Shown here piece by piece: positions 52,781 through 61,951 of a DNA stretch of 64,000 bases (within the stretch, counting starts at the first letter, position 1; the number at the start of each line of letters is the position of its first letter). Source of the stretch: Enterococcus termitis (GTDB lineage: Bacteria > Bacillota > Bacilli > Lactobacillales > Enterococcaceae); NCBI RefSeq assembly GCF_001730305.1, contig NZ_MIJY01000001.1, forward strand, positions 558,001-622,000, written 5' to 3'. The translations under genes were made by a program, and so were the position numbers. The notes under the pieces are model-generated. The model was not told where the DNA came from and did no database searches. It saw nothing but the letters and a program-made list of their open reading frames with translations.

Positions 52781-52967
52781 ATTTCTCTCCTAACGAATAT
52801 CTAAAATGGAAGAAGACCGAAAAAACGACGTTCTTCCGTTGATTTCAATTTGATTCCATTTCCCTATTATACGAAAAAAAAGAAAAAAATCAAAAAGAGT
52901 TTTGACCTGTCAGAGGACTTGTTCGATTAGTTATGATAAAATTTCTTTGAGAGGGGATTGGAATAAC

Positions 52968-53669
52968 ATGGCATATATTGATGTAGTAAATGAATATAAA
53001 CGATACCATATGGGAGATACGACGATTGCGGCAAATGACGGCATCACTTTTTCAGTAGAAAAAGGAGAAGTGGCAGTGATTTTAGGACCTAGTGGTGCTG
53101 GCAAGTCTACAGTATTGAACATTTTAGGCGGTATGGATTCTTGTGATGAAGGACAAATCATTATTGATGGAGTGGATATCGCAAAATACAACGAAAAGCA
53201 ACTAACGACCTATCGACGTAATGACGTGGGTTTTGTGTTTCAGTTTTATAATTTGGTGCCTAATTTAACAACGAAAGAAAATGTGGAGCTTGCTTCACAA
53301 ATCGTTACTGACGCACTAGATCCTAAAGAGGTATTGACTTCTGTTGGTCTTGGGGCGCGTTTGGATAATTTTCCTGCACAATTATCTGGTGGAGAACAGC
53401 AGCGTGTAACGATTGCACGTGCTATCGCGAAACGTCCGAAATTATTATTATGCGATGAGCCGACTGGCGCGCTTGACTATGAAACAGGAAAACAGATTTT
53501 GACGATTTTACAAGAAACAGCTCGCAATACAGGTACGACTGTGATCATTATCACGCATAACTCTGCTATTGCTCCGATGGCTGATCGAGTGATTCGTATC
53601 AACGATGCCAAAGTCCGTAGTATGACCATCAATGATGAACCTAAACCTGTAGCAGAGATAGAATGGTAG
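52968..53669 (+). CDS. ABC transporter ATP-binding protein (FtsX-permease partner)
   Basis: A 233-residue ATPase of the MacB/LolD class: Walker [13 protein letters not shown], signature [14 protein letters not shown], Walker [15 protein letters not shown] and a late ITHN histidine. ATG 52968 has GAGGGGA upstream; earlier in-frame codons lack a site. It pairs with the very large permease that follows after nine bases. Confidence 0.92.
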   Translation: MAYIDVVNEYKRYHMGDTTIAANDGITFSVEKGEVAVILGPSGAGKSTVLNILGGMDSCDEGQIIIDGVDIAKYNEKQLTTYRRNDVGFVFQFYNLVPNLTTKENVELASQIVTDALDPKEVLTSVGLGARLDNFPAQLSGGEQQRVTIARAIAKRPKLLLCDEPTGALDYETGKQILTILQETARNTGTTVIIITHNSAIAPMADRVIRINDAKVRSMTINDEPKPVAEIEW

Positions 53670-53678
53670 GTGATCGTA

Positions 53679-56600
53679 ATGAAAAAGACGGCGTTGCTTA
53701 AAACAAGCTTTCGTGAAATAAAGCAGTCAAAAACACGATTCATCTCAATTATGGGCATTATTTTTCTAGGTGTCATGGTGTTCGTAGGACTGAAAGCTAC
53801 TGGTCCGGATATGACTCGGACTGCTTCTACTTATTATCAAAAACAAAAGCTGCCTGATGCCCGAATCGTTTCTTCTTTAGGTTTAGTGGATAAAGATATC
53901 CAATTGATTGAAGAAGAGAAAAATGTTGAGGCAGTTTTACCAAGATATACGAAAGACATCGTAATCAGCGAGAAAAATGTTGCTGTTAAATTTGTCAGCT
54001 ACGACCTAGCTAAACAGCAGCCTATATTAGATTATCTGGTTGTTGAAGGTCGTATGCCGAAAAAAAGTGGAGAAGTTGTTCTAGATGAATTAGCCAGTCT
54101 GCACGGTCGTTATAAATTAGGGGATACACTGACACTGTCAAAAGAGGATAATAAAGATCAGGCGTTGAAAAAGAATCAATTCAAGGTCGTTGGTTTTGTT
54201 CGTTCGCCCGAATATATAGAAAATACAAGCCGAGGAAATACGACTGTCGGTAAAGGCTCACTGGATTTCTTTGCTGTAGTGCCCAAAGAAGATTTGGACC
54301 TATCAACGTATACAGAATTGTTGATTTCTTTTAAAGGCTTGGCGAAAGATAGCTACTCATCTGCATATGAACAGCAACGAGATCGCGAAGTTGAGTCTGT
54401 AAAAAAAGTGATGAAAGACCGTCCAGAACAACGAGTAAAAGAAATTCGAGCGGACTCAAAAGAATCACTTGAAAAAGCGCAAAAAGAAATCTCTGATGGA
54501 GAAAATGCGTTAAAAGATGCAGAAAAACAGTTACAAACAAGTAAGCAAGAACTGGAAGCCGGCCGACAAGAACTGGCTAACGCTAGAGAAAGCTATTTAC
54601 AACAAATCAGTGCTTCAGAAAACGAATTAAATGCGAGCCAAGCACAAATCGCAAATGGCGAAAATGAGCTAGTTGCGCAACGCAATTTACTGGAAGCAAA
54701 GAAAAATGAATTAGCACAAGCAGAATCTCAAGTTAGTCAAGGACAAAATACGTTGCCAGGTTTGCAGCAGCAACGAAACGAACTAGCTGCTTCAGCTGAT
54801 TCGTTGAATCAACTAGCAAATGGCTATCAAAGTTTAGGAGCTTCAGTAGCGTTATTAGATCGAGTGCCTGACGAATCTTTAGCCGACAGTATTGCTGAAG
54901 CCGCACCACAGCTGCAAGGAGCAGTAGCTGCACTAGGCGCTCCAGCAGGAATTTCAGCTGCAGTTAATCAGCTGATTGCTCAGCCAGTCAGAGATAATAT
55001 TGCAGTCGTGATGAATGCGATCAATGGGGCTACTACCGAAATAAATGCCCAACAAAATCAAGTGACACAAGGATTACAAACACTTGATCAAACAATTTCA
55101 ACGATCAATCAAGCAATTGCCCAATATGCAGATGGACAACAGCAACTTGCTTCAGGAGAAGCTCAACTGAATCAAGCTCAAGCACAGCTGGCTGCTGGAA
55201 AAGAACAGTTGGCAGCGGGACAAGCACAATTAGAGCAGGCGAGAGTTGACGGACAAGTACAGCTGGACGCCGCCCAAGCTAAAATAGATGAGGGACAGAA
55301 AGCTTATGATGATGGAGTGGCTGAATTTGAGAAGAAGAAATCAGAAACACTGCCGAAATTAAATGATGCAAAAAAAGAATTAGAAGAAAAACGAAAAGAA
55401 CTGGATACCTTAAAGGCAGCAGATTATTATTATTTTACGCGAGCAGATAATCCTGGTTATTCAGAATATAAAGATAACGCAAACCGAATCTCTTCTTTAT
55501 CCACTGTGTTTCCAATTTTCTTTTTCCTGATTGCAGCATTGGTTAGTTTAACGACAATGACACGCATGGTCGAAGAAAAGCGTATGGAAATTGGTAGTAT
55601 GAAAGCTTTGGGGTATCGAAATGGTGAAATTGCTTTTAAATTTTTAGTCTATGCATCGATTGCAAGTTTGTGTGGTGCTATTTTAGGCTTATTTGTTGGG
55701 TATTACTTATTCCCTACGATTATTTTTGATGCATATGGTCAACTGTATAATATTCCTGATTTCATCACGCCGTGGTATTTCAGTTATAGTTTGATTGGCA
55801 TTTTAGTCGCCGTTTTATGTACAGCTGGTGCAGCCATGGTTGTTTTACGTATTGACCTCTTTAGTACACCAGCAACATTATTACGTCCTAAAGCACCGAA
55901 GGCAGGTCAAAGAATTTTATTGGAACGGATCAAACCGATCTGGAACCGTCTGAGCTTTATTCAAAAGGTCACAGCTCGTAACTTATTCCGATATAAACAG
56001 CGAATGCTGATGACAGTTTTAGGGATTGCAGGTTGTATGGCGTTGATCATCACTGGCTTTGGATTGAAAGATTCGATTTCGGATATCGTCAATGTCCAGT
56101 TTAATAAAATTTGGCATTATCAGGCGGTTGTGACGTTCAAAGAAGATGCGTCCGAAAAAGAATCTGAGGACTATCAGAAAGCCGTCGAAAAAACAGCTGG
56201 GTTGAAAGAGACAATGCCGCTGCACGTGGAGACATTAAAAACAACGAAAAAAACAAATGCCAAACAAGATGTCTCTATCTATGTTCCAGAGAGACCAAAA
56301 GATATCGATCCGTTCATTCTTTTCAATGATCGGAAAACAGGGAAAAAATATCAATTAACAGATGATGGTGTGATCATCAATGAAAAATTAGCAAATCTTT
56401 TCAATTATAAAATAGGTGATGAACTAGCTTTAAAAAATAGTGATAATCAAGAATATAAGGTGAAAATCACTGCAATCGTTGAGAACTATACAGGGCATTT
56501 CGCGTATATGTCACCTCAATACTATGAAAAGATCTTTAGTGAGACGCCAGATTACAACACTGAATTTTTACTCTTTGATAAAAAATTAGGTGAAAAAACG

Positions 56601-57101
56601 GAAGCGTCTATTGGTAAGACATTAATGGAACATAAAAAAGTCTTGAATGTTTCTTTCTTGTCTGTTTCTAGTGATGCTTTAGACGATACGATCCATAGTT
56701 TGAATATCGTTGTCTGGGTATTGATCACGGTTTCTGGAATATTGGCTTTTATCGTTTTATACAATTTGACGAACATCAACATTTCAGAACGAATCAGAGA
56801 ATTATCAACGATCAAGGTGTTAGGATTTTATGATAATGAAGTCACGATGTATGTTTATCGTGAAAATATTGTTTTGACGCTGATTGGAATCGTCATTGGT
56901 TGTCTCTTTGGTAAAGTAGTCCATAGCTACGTCTTGACAACCGTCGAGGTGGATATGCTGATGTTTTCACCAACGATTCACTGGATCAGTTACTTGTATT
57001 CTGCTTTGATTACTTTATTCTTTACACTGTTAGTTATGGTCTTCATGCATATAAAATTAAAGAAAGTAGATATGATCGAAGCATTGAAATCAAACGAATA
57101 G
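53679..57101 (+). CDS. Giant FtsX-family ABC permease with long extracellular coiled coil
   Basis: An 1140-residue permease with two FtsX domains. After the first membrane segment (FISIMGIIFLGVMVFVGL) an extracellular domain leads into roughly 330 residues (about 260-590) of Gln/Ala/Glu-rich helix with repeated units such as QLAAGKEQLAAGQAQLEQA. Four membrane segments follow, then a second extracellular domain and the last FtsX block ending KKVDMIEALKSNE. The layout resembles wall-related or peptide-related exporters where the coil reaches into the wall. The substrate is unknown. ATG 53679 has AGGTGA upstream. Confidence 0.88.
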   Translation: MKKTALLKTSFREIKQSKTRFISIMGIIFLGVMVFVGLKATGPDMTRTASTYYQKQKLPDARIVSSLGLVDKDIQLIEEEKNVEAVLPRYTKDIVISEKNVAVKFVSYDLAKQQPILDYLVVEGRMPKKSGEVVLDELASLHGRYKLGDTLTLSKEDNKDQALKKNQFKVVGFVRSPEYIENTSRGNTTVGKGSLDFFAVVPKEDLDLSTYTELLISFKGLAKDSYSSAYEQQRDREVESVKKVMKDRPEQRVKEIRADSKESLEKAQKEISDGENALKDAEKQLQTSKQELEAGRQELANARESYLQQISASENELNASQAQIANGENELVAQRNLLEAKKNELAQAESQVSQGQNTLPGLQQQRNELAASADSLNQLANGYQSLGASVALLDRVPDESLADSIAEAAPQLQGAVAALGAPAGISAAVNQLIAQPVRDNIAVVMNAINGATTEINAQQNQVTQGLQTLDQTISTINQAIAQYADGQQQLASGEAQLNQAQAQLAAGKEQLAAGQAQLEQARVDGQVQLDAAQAKIDEGQKAYDDGVAEFEKKKSETLPKLNDAKKELEEKRKELDTLKAADYYYFTRADNPGYSEYKDNANRISSLSTVFPIFFFLIAALVSLTTMTRMVEEKRMEIGSMKALGYRNGEIAFKFLVYASIASLCGAILGLFVGYYLFPTIIFDAYGQLYNIPDFITPWYFSYSLIGILVAVLCTAGAAMVVLRIDLFSTPATLLRPKAPKAGQRILLERIKPIWNRLSFIQKVTARNLFRYKQRMLMTVLGIAGCMALIITGFGLKDSISDIVNVQFNKIWHYQAVVTFKEDASEKESEDYQKAVEKTAGLKETMPLHVETLKTTKKTNAKQDVSIYVPERPKDIDPFILFNDRKTGKKYQLTDDGVIINEKLANLFNYKIGDELALKNSDNQEYKVKITAIVENYTGHFAYMSPQYYEKIFSETPDYNTEFLLFDKKLGEKTEASIGKTLMEHKKVLNVSFLSVSSDALDDTIHSLNIVVWVLITVSGILAFIVLYNLTNINISERIRELSTIKVLGFYDNEVTMYVYRENIVLTLIGIVIGCLFGKVVHSYVLTTVEVDMLMFSPTIHWISYLYSALITLFFTLLVMVFMHIKLKKVDMIEALKSNE

Positions 57102-57125
57102 AATAAAAGACTAGTTGAGTCAAAA

Positions 57126-57241
57126 GTCGATTAGGTTCGATTTTTACACGAATTGCCGCAGAATCTGACTTTTGGCCACCTTTTATTAAATTGTAGAGTA
57201 CAAAACAAACCTGATTTTTAGTTTGTGATGTACTCTTTTTT
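57126..57241 (+). repeat. Dispersed intergenic repeat, copy B, ending in a terminator
   Basis: GTCGATTAGGTTCGA at 57126 starts an element matching the one at 27732. Here it runs on into a hairpin: AGAGTAC (57195-57201) pairs with 57230-57236, with an inner AACAAAC/GTTTGT stem, then a T-run to 57241. It terminates the ABC permease operon. The rest of the 57102-57406 gap holds no gene; GGAAAGGAG for the next gene lies at its end. Confidence 0.7.
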
Positions 57242-57406
57242 TGACGAGGCTACATCCTTAGTATGATTTTCAAAGATTTGCTGTTATTTTTAGCAAAGTA
57301 TTGGTAAAATATAATTATCATCGGAAAAGGAGCATAAATAGAAAACGTTGATTACTGGTACGAAAAATCAGTGGTTCGTAGACCTATTTAGGAAAGGAGT
57401 GAGAAC

Positions 57407-57931
57407 ATGGTTCAAGGAATTCCGATTGAAACAATTTATCTATATGTGTTGATTGCATGTGCAGGGATTGCTGTTTTATTAGTGATTTTTGGGGATGTAT
57501 TTGATTTTGACGGACCCATCGATCCCATGCTGATCATTCCGTGGCTGGCATTCACTTCATTGTTTGGCTATTTAGGCGAACAGCTTCTTGACTGGGGACA
57601 TCTCTTTTTGTTTATCGTCAGTGGCGCGATTGCAGCAATTTTGGTCTTTTTTCTTAATTTTTATGTGCTGATGCCGATGAAAAATGCGGAATCAACCATT
57701 TCAATATCAGAAAAAGACATGGAAGGCACTCAAGCAACTGTCATTACCCCTATCCCTGTTAGTGGAATGGGAGAAATTCAGTTGAAAAGTGTGACTGGTT
57801 CGATGAGTCGGCCAGCGGCATTATATGCACCCCAGGAAAAACCGATCAATCGCGGGGAGCAAGTCCTGATTATCGAAGTCAAAGAACGTGTTTGTTATGT
57901 AGTGCCTTACAAAGGCAGTTTACAATTATAA
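57407..57931 (+). CDS. YuaF/NfeD-like membrane protein of flotillin operon
   Basis: A 174-residue protein with three membrane segments in the first 95 residues (YLYVLIACAGIAVLLVIFG and two more), then a soluble OB-like beta domain (TQATVITPIPVSGMGEIQLK, VLIIEVKERVCYVVPY). This is the YuaF type of NfeD-related protein, which accompanies flotillin as in B. subtilis yuaF-floT. It is 17 bases before floT. Confidence 0.87.
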   Translation: MVQGIPIETIYLYVLIACAGIAVLLVIFGDVFDFDGPIDPMLIIPWLAFTSLFGYLGEQLLDWGHLFLFIVSGAIAAILVFFLNFYVLMPMKNAESTISISEKDMEGTQATVITPIPVSGMGEIQLKSVTGSMSRPAALYAPQEKPINRGEQVLIIEVKERVCYVVPYKGSLQL

Positions 57932-57948
57932 AAAAGGAGTAGAAGAGA

Positions 57949-59427
57949 ATGGGATTAGGATTATTGGGACCAATCGTTTTGGTGGTTTTCATCTTATTGA
58001 TGATGCTGATTGTGTTTGTTTCAAAATATCAAACAGCAAAACCAGACGAAGCACTGATCATCAGTGGTAGTTATTTAGGCAGTAAAAATGTTCATGCGGA
58101 TGAGCGAGGCAATAAAATCAAGATCGTTCGAGGCGGTGGTGCTTTTGTATTACCAGTCTTCCAACGTTCAAACCGAATCAGTTTATTATCAAGTAAACTA
58201 GACGTATCAACACCAGAAGTCTACACGGAACAAGGTGTTCCAGTAATGTGTGATGGGACCTCGATCATCAAGATCGGTTCATCTGTTGAAGAAATTGCAA
58301 CGGCTGCCGAACAATTTTTAGGTAAAACACGAGAAGAGCTTGAAAACGAAGCGCGCGAAGTACTAGAAGGTCACCTTCGTTCGATCTTAGGATCAATGAC
58401 GGTAGAAGAAATCTACCAAAACCGTGATAAATTTAGTCAAAGCGTACAGGAAGTCGCAAGTGTGGATTTAGCCAAAATGGGTTTGATCATCGTGTCATTT
58501 ACAATCAAAGAAGTCCGCGATAAAAACGGCTATCTTGATTCTTTAGGGAAACCAAGAATCGCTCAAGTAAAACGTGATGCCGATATCGCCGAAGCAGAAG
58601 CATTGAAAGAAACAAGAATTAAAAAAGCCGAAGCTGAAAAAGAATCTCAACAAGCAGAATTACAACGCCAAACAGAGATTGCCGAAGCATCAAAAGAAAA
58701 AGAATTAAAATTAGCAACGTATAAAGAAGCTCAAGACATTGCAAAAGCCAAAGCTGACCAAGCCTACAATTTGGAAACAGCCAAAGCACAACAAGAAGTT
58801 ATTGCTCAAGAGATGGAAGTTAAAGTCATCGAACGTCAAAAACAAATTGAGCTGGAAGAAAAAGAAATCGTTCGTCGTGAGAAACAATACGATTCAGAAG
58901 TGAAGAAAAAAGCGGATGCAGATCGTTATGCAAGAGAACAAGAAGCTCTTGCTCAAAAAGCTCGTGAAGTTGCCGAAGCAGAAGCAGAGCGTTTCCGTGT
59001 GGAATCTTTAGCTGAAGCCGAAGCAAACCAAACACGTCTTGCTGGACAAGCCGAAGCAGAATCTATTCTTGCTCGTGGTGCTGCTGAAGCCGAAGCAAAA
59101 CAAAAAATCGCCGATGCCTTCAAGGAATATGGCGAAGCAGCAGTATTAAGTATGGTTATGGAAATGTTGCCGCAATTAATGAAAGAAGCAGCACAACCAC
59201 TTGGCAATATTGATAAAATCTCTGTTGTCGATACAGGCGGTGGCGGCGAAAACGCAGGCGCAAATCGTATTACAAACTATGCAACGAACTTACTAGCTGG
59301 AACCCAAGAAACATTAAAAGAAACAACTGGCTTAGACGTAAAAGAATTGATCGAAAACTTTTCAAAAAAGGGCACAAACAGTAATGTGAACTTTTACAGT
59401 GAAGATGAGACCAATGACGTAAAATAA
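57949..59427 (+). CDS. floT: Flotillin FloT
   Basis: Scaffold protein of membrane microdomains, 492 residues. A short N-terminal hydrophobic hairpin (PIVLVVFILLMMLIVFVS) is followed by a SPFH/PHB domain (about 30-210, LLSSKLDVSTPEVYTEQGVP) and a long Ala/Glu/Lys-rich coiled coil with EA repeats (about 210-400). A C-terminal region lies after residue 400. It pairs with the YuaF-like gene upstream. Confidence 0.95.
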   Translation: MGLGLLGPIVLVVFILLMMLIVFVSKYQTAKPDEALIISGSYLGSKNVHADERGNKIKIVRGGGAFVLPVFQRSNRISLLSSKLDVSTPEVYTEQGVPVMCDGTSIIKIGSSVEEIATAAEQFLGKTREELENEAREVLEGHLRSILGSMTVEEIYQNRDKFSQSVQEVASVDLAKMGLIIVSFTIKEVRDKNGYLDSLGKPRIAQVKRDADIAEAEALKETRIKKAEAEKESQQAELQRQTEIAEASKEKELKLATYKEAQDIAKAKADQAYNLETAKAQQEVIAQEMEVKVIERQKQIELEEKEIVRREKQYDSEVKKKADADRYAREQEALAQKAREVAEAEAERFRVESLAEAEANQTRLAGQAEAESILARGAAEAEAKQKIADAFKEYGEAAVLSMVMEMLPQLMKEAAQPLGNIDKISVVDTGGGGENAGANRITNYATNLLAGTQETLKETTGLDVKELIENFSKKGTNSNVNFYSEDETNDVK

Positions 59428-59432
59428 ACGAT

Positions 59433-59473
59433 AAAAGCTGTCAAAATCAATTAGATTTTGACAGCTTTTTTTA
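59433..59473. terminator. Bidirectional terminator after floT
   Basis: AAAAGCTGTCAAAATC (59433-59448) pairs perfectly with GATTTTGACAGCTTTT (59454-59469), with A and T tracts on both sides. It touches the stop codon of the convergent gene. Confidence 0.92.
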
Positions 59474-60070
59474 CTCTTTATTATTTTTTTCAGCATCCGC
59501 CCGCGCTTGCACCTTTTTTCTAAGTATTTCTAATTCTTCTTCCTTCTTGGCTAATTCAGCAAGGTCTTCTTCGATTTCATGAGATTCTTCAACTGGTTTT
59601 GGCTTAATGAAAAAATTCAAACCGATACCGATAAATGTGCCGATAAACGTGTCGATCACTCGATCTAAAGCAAAGTAGAACGATTCACCTTGAGGAATAC
59701 TAAGTGAAATCAAGAGCAGTGTTGCGATTGCAGATATAATTCCAGAATTATTATTCATCCCGTCAGAGAGGACGATCACCACAATTACTAAAAAAGGAAG
59801 CAAAAACAATTCTACTAGAAAATCACTGGAAAAAAGATCTTTCACTAAGAAATACACAATAGCTAGACCGCCGCCTAAGGTATTCCCGAGAATTCTAGAT
59901 TTACCGAAAGTCAAACTCGTTGTTAAATCTTGCCGCAAGGAAAATACCGCTGCTAAAGCTGCGATCATTGGTGCGCCGCGATCAAGCACTTTAAACAAAA
60001 TAATACACAACATAACTGCAAGGGCAGTTTTCAATGTTCGCATACCTAAGCGAAAAGGACCGATTTCCAT
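59471..60070 (-). CDS. Aromatic acid exporter-like (FUSC/ArAE) membrane protein, short form
   Basis: A 199-residue protein with about five membrane segments (RLGMRTLKTALAVMLCIILF start) and a charged coiled-coil tail (EEDLAELAKKEEELEILRKK). It resembles the N-terminal half of DUF939/aromatic-acid-exporter proteins. The longer paralogue is divergently encoded at 60189, so the two share a control region. The substrate is unknown. Confidence 0.8.
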   Translation of the reverse strand: MEIGPFRLGMRTLKTALAVMLCIILFKVLDRGAPMIAALAAVFSLRQDLTTSLTFGKSRILGNTLGGGLAIVYFLVKDLFSSDFLVELFLLPFLVIVVIVLSDGMNNNSGIISAIATLLLISLSIPQGESFYFALDRVIDTFIGTFIGIGLNFFIKPKPVEESHEIEEDLAELAKKEEELEILRKKVQARADAEKNNKE

Positions 60071-60188
60071 GAGCGTTCTCTCCTATAATCAACATTTAAT
60101 CACTTTACTATTTCATCATAACCGAAATAGAGGTAAAATTACTAGTATTAATATAAAAGATTAACTAAAATCATTAAGGAGCAATCGA

Positions 60189-61154
60189 ATGAAAATTGGA
60201 TTACGAACAGTCAAAACTGCTGTGAGTGCAGCCTTGGCAATGATCGTTGCTGAAAGTTTAGGCTTATTATACCCAGCCTCTGCAGGGATTATTTCCGTGT
60301 TGAGCGTGACTAATACCAAGAAAACATCATTACTGACCGGGCTTTATCGCCTGTTGTCATTAGCTTTAGCAACTGCGATTGCGTATGTTTGTTTTTCTAT
60401 TTTAGGCTTTAACGCTATAGCATTTGGTATCTTTTTACTTCTATTTATTCCTGCAGCGGTGTATTTCAAATTATCCGATGGAATCGTTGTAAGCTCAGTT
60501 TTAGTCACACAATATTTAGTAGAAAACGATTTATCGTGGTCGATCATTGGCAATGAATTTTTATTGATGACGATCGGTGTGGGCTTTGCTTTACTGATGA
60601 ATTCCTACATGCCAGATGCAGAAAAACGCTTGAAAGAAGATCAGGAAGTAATCGAGACCATGTTTCGAAAAATCTTGAATAATATGGCTGCATACTTGAA
60701 TCAGCCAGGAAAAGAGCGAAATCTATTCGAAAAATGTGATGATCTCAAAGCATTTATCCGTACGGGTGAAAACTGGGCAAAAAACCATGCAGAAAACCAT
60801 CTATTATCTTCTGATGATTATTACTTAGAGTATTTCACAATGCGCCGAATGCAGAGTAATAGTTTGAAGGATATGCTGCGGATATTAGAAGCAATCACGG
60901 TTGAACCGGAACAGGTTGAAAGCATTCAAAAGTTATTACAATATACAGCTGAGACATTTGCTGAAACGAATGACGGACAGGATATTTTAGATAAAATCTC
61001 ACAAGTCTATGAGGTTTATCGCAAAAAAGAATTGCCAAAAACAAGAGAAGAGTTTGAAAATAGAGCGAAGGTTTTTCAGTTATTACAAGTCTTCCATTCA
61101 TTTATAGAAATCAAAGCAGAGTTTGCCAGACATCAGAGTGAAAAAACAGTATAG
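60189..61154 (+). CDS. Aromatic acid exporter family protein (YqjA/DUF939-like)
   Basis: A 321-residue protein. The first 145 residues hold membrane segments (GLRTVKTAVSAALAMIVAES and others), and a cytosolic helical domain follows (ArAE_1_C type, EYFTMRRMQSNSLKDMLRIL). It begins like the divergent gene at 59471 (LRTVKTA versus MRTLKTA), showing common origin. Export of aromatic or weak acids is the family annotation; the actual substrate is unknown. Confidence 0.85.
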   Translation: MKIGLRTVKTAVSAALAMIVAESLGLLYPASAGIISVLSVTNTKKTSLLTGLYRLLSLALATAIAYVCFSILGFNAIAFGIFLLLFIPAAVYFKLSDGIVVSSVLVTQYLVENDLSWSIIGNEFLLMTIGVGFALLMNSYMPDAEKRLKEDQEVIETMFRKILNNMAAYLNQPGKERNLFEKCDDLKAFIRTGENWAKNHAENHLLSSDDYYLEYFTMRRMQSNSLKDMLRILEAITVEPEQVESIQKLLQYTAETFAETNDGQDILDKISQVYEVYRKKELPKTREEFENRAKVFQLLQVFHSFIEIKAEFARHQSEKTV

Positions 61155-61400
61155 TTTCTAGATATATGCCTTTCAGCCAATGAGGAAATCGTTACATTTC
61201 TAAAGCAATTATTAAAGTTTAGTTACGGATTTCTAAAAACCTAGTATTTCTAAAATCAAGGTGCTATACTTTCATCAAGTTAAAAGACACATTTACTGGC
61301 GATAGAGAAGCCAAGTCTTTAAAATCGTTTCGTTTTGGGAACGTGTTTTGGTAGGGAAAATACTTCATTCAATTATATTAAAAAGGTGGAACCCGAATTA

Positions 61401-61907
61401 ATGACTGAAAAATGGCGTGAAGATCAAGAATATATGTCTTATGTAGAAGATTTATTAGAAAAAGAAGAAGTCCAACGTTTAAGTAACTATACACAACATG
61501 TTCACTCAACTCGTTTAGATCACTCTATCAGCGTATCATATAACAGCTATAAGTTAGCTAAGAAGTGGAACGGTGATGCTAGAGCGACTGCTCGTGCAGG
61601 GCTTTTGCATGATTTGTTTTATTATGATTGGCGGACAACAAAATTCGATGAAGGCTCTCATGCATATATGCATCCTAGAATTGCAGTGAAAAATGCTGAG
61701 AAATTAACAGAACTTTCGGATTTAGAACGTGATATCATCATCAAGCATATGTGGGGAGCAACGATTGCTCCACCTAAATACAAAGAAAGTTATATTGTTA
61801 CGATGGTCGACAAATATTGCGCGGTCAAAGAGGCTTCGGAGCCGATGACGAATTCAGTGAAATCGAAATGGCGTCAATATTTTGGAAAAAAACAATCTGT
61901 ACAATAA
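61401..61907 (+). CDS. HD-domain phosphohydrolase
   Basis: A 168-residue HD-superfamily protein. It has HVHSTRLDHSISVSYNSY, the HD pair in GLLHDLFYYDW and a later IIKHMWG and VTMVDKYCAVKE. This is the layout of small YedJ/YfbR-like or cyclic-nucleotide-type HD hydrolases; the substrate is unknown. ATG 61401 has AAAAGGTGGA upstream; the in-frame upstream extension has no ribosome site. Confidence 0.82.
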   Translation: MTEKWREDQEYMSYVEDLLEKEEVQRLSNYTQHVHSTRLDHSISVSYNSYKLAKKWNGDARATARAGLLHDLFYYDWRTTKFDEGSHAYMHPRIAVKNAEKLTELSDLERDIIIKHMWGATIAPPKYKESYIVTMVDKYCAVKEASEPMTNSVKSKWRQYFGKKQSVQ

Positions 61908-61951
61908 AAAAAACGACTGGTTTTCTTTAGGAAAACTAGCCGTTTTTTTTA
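61908..61951. terminator. Bidirectional terminator
   Basis: AAAACGACTGGTTTTC pairs with GAAAACTAGCCGTTTT around a short TTTAG loop, with A- and T-runs on both sides, between the HD gene and the convergent MATE gene. Confidence 0.87.

Noticed and set aside
61384-61400. AAGGTGGAACCCG before the HD gene resembles the T-box antiterminator core
   Set aside because: No specifier stem, AG-bulge or following terminator is visible in the 246-base region, and the match to the T-box core is imperfect. The bases serve as the ribosome site of the HD gene.
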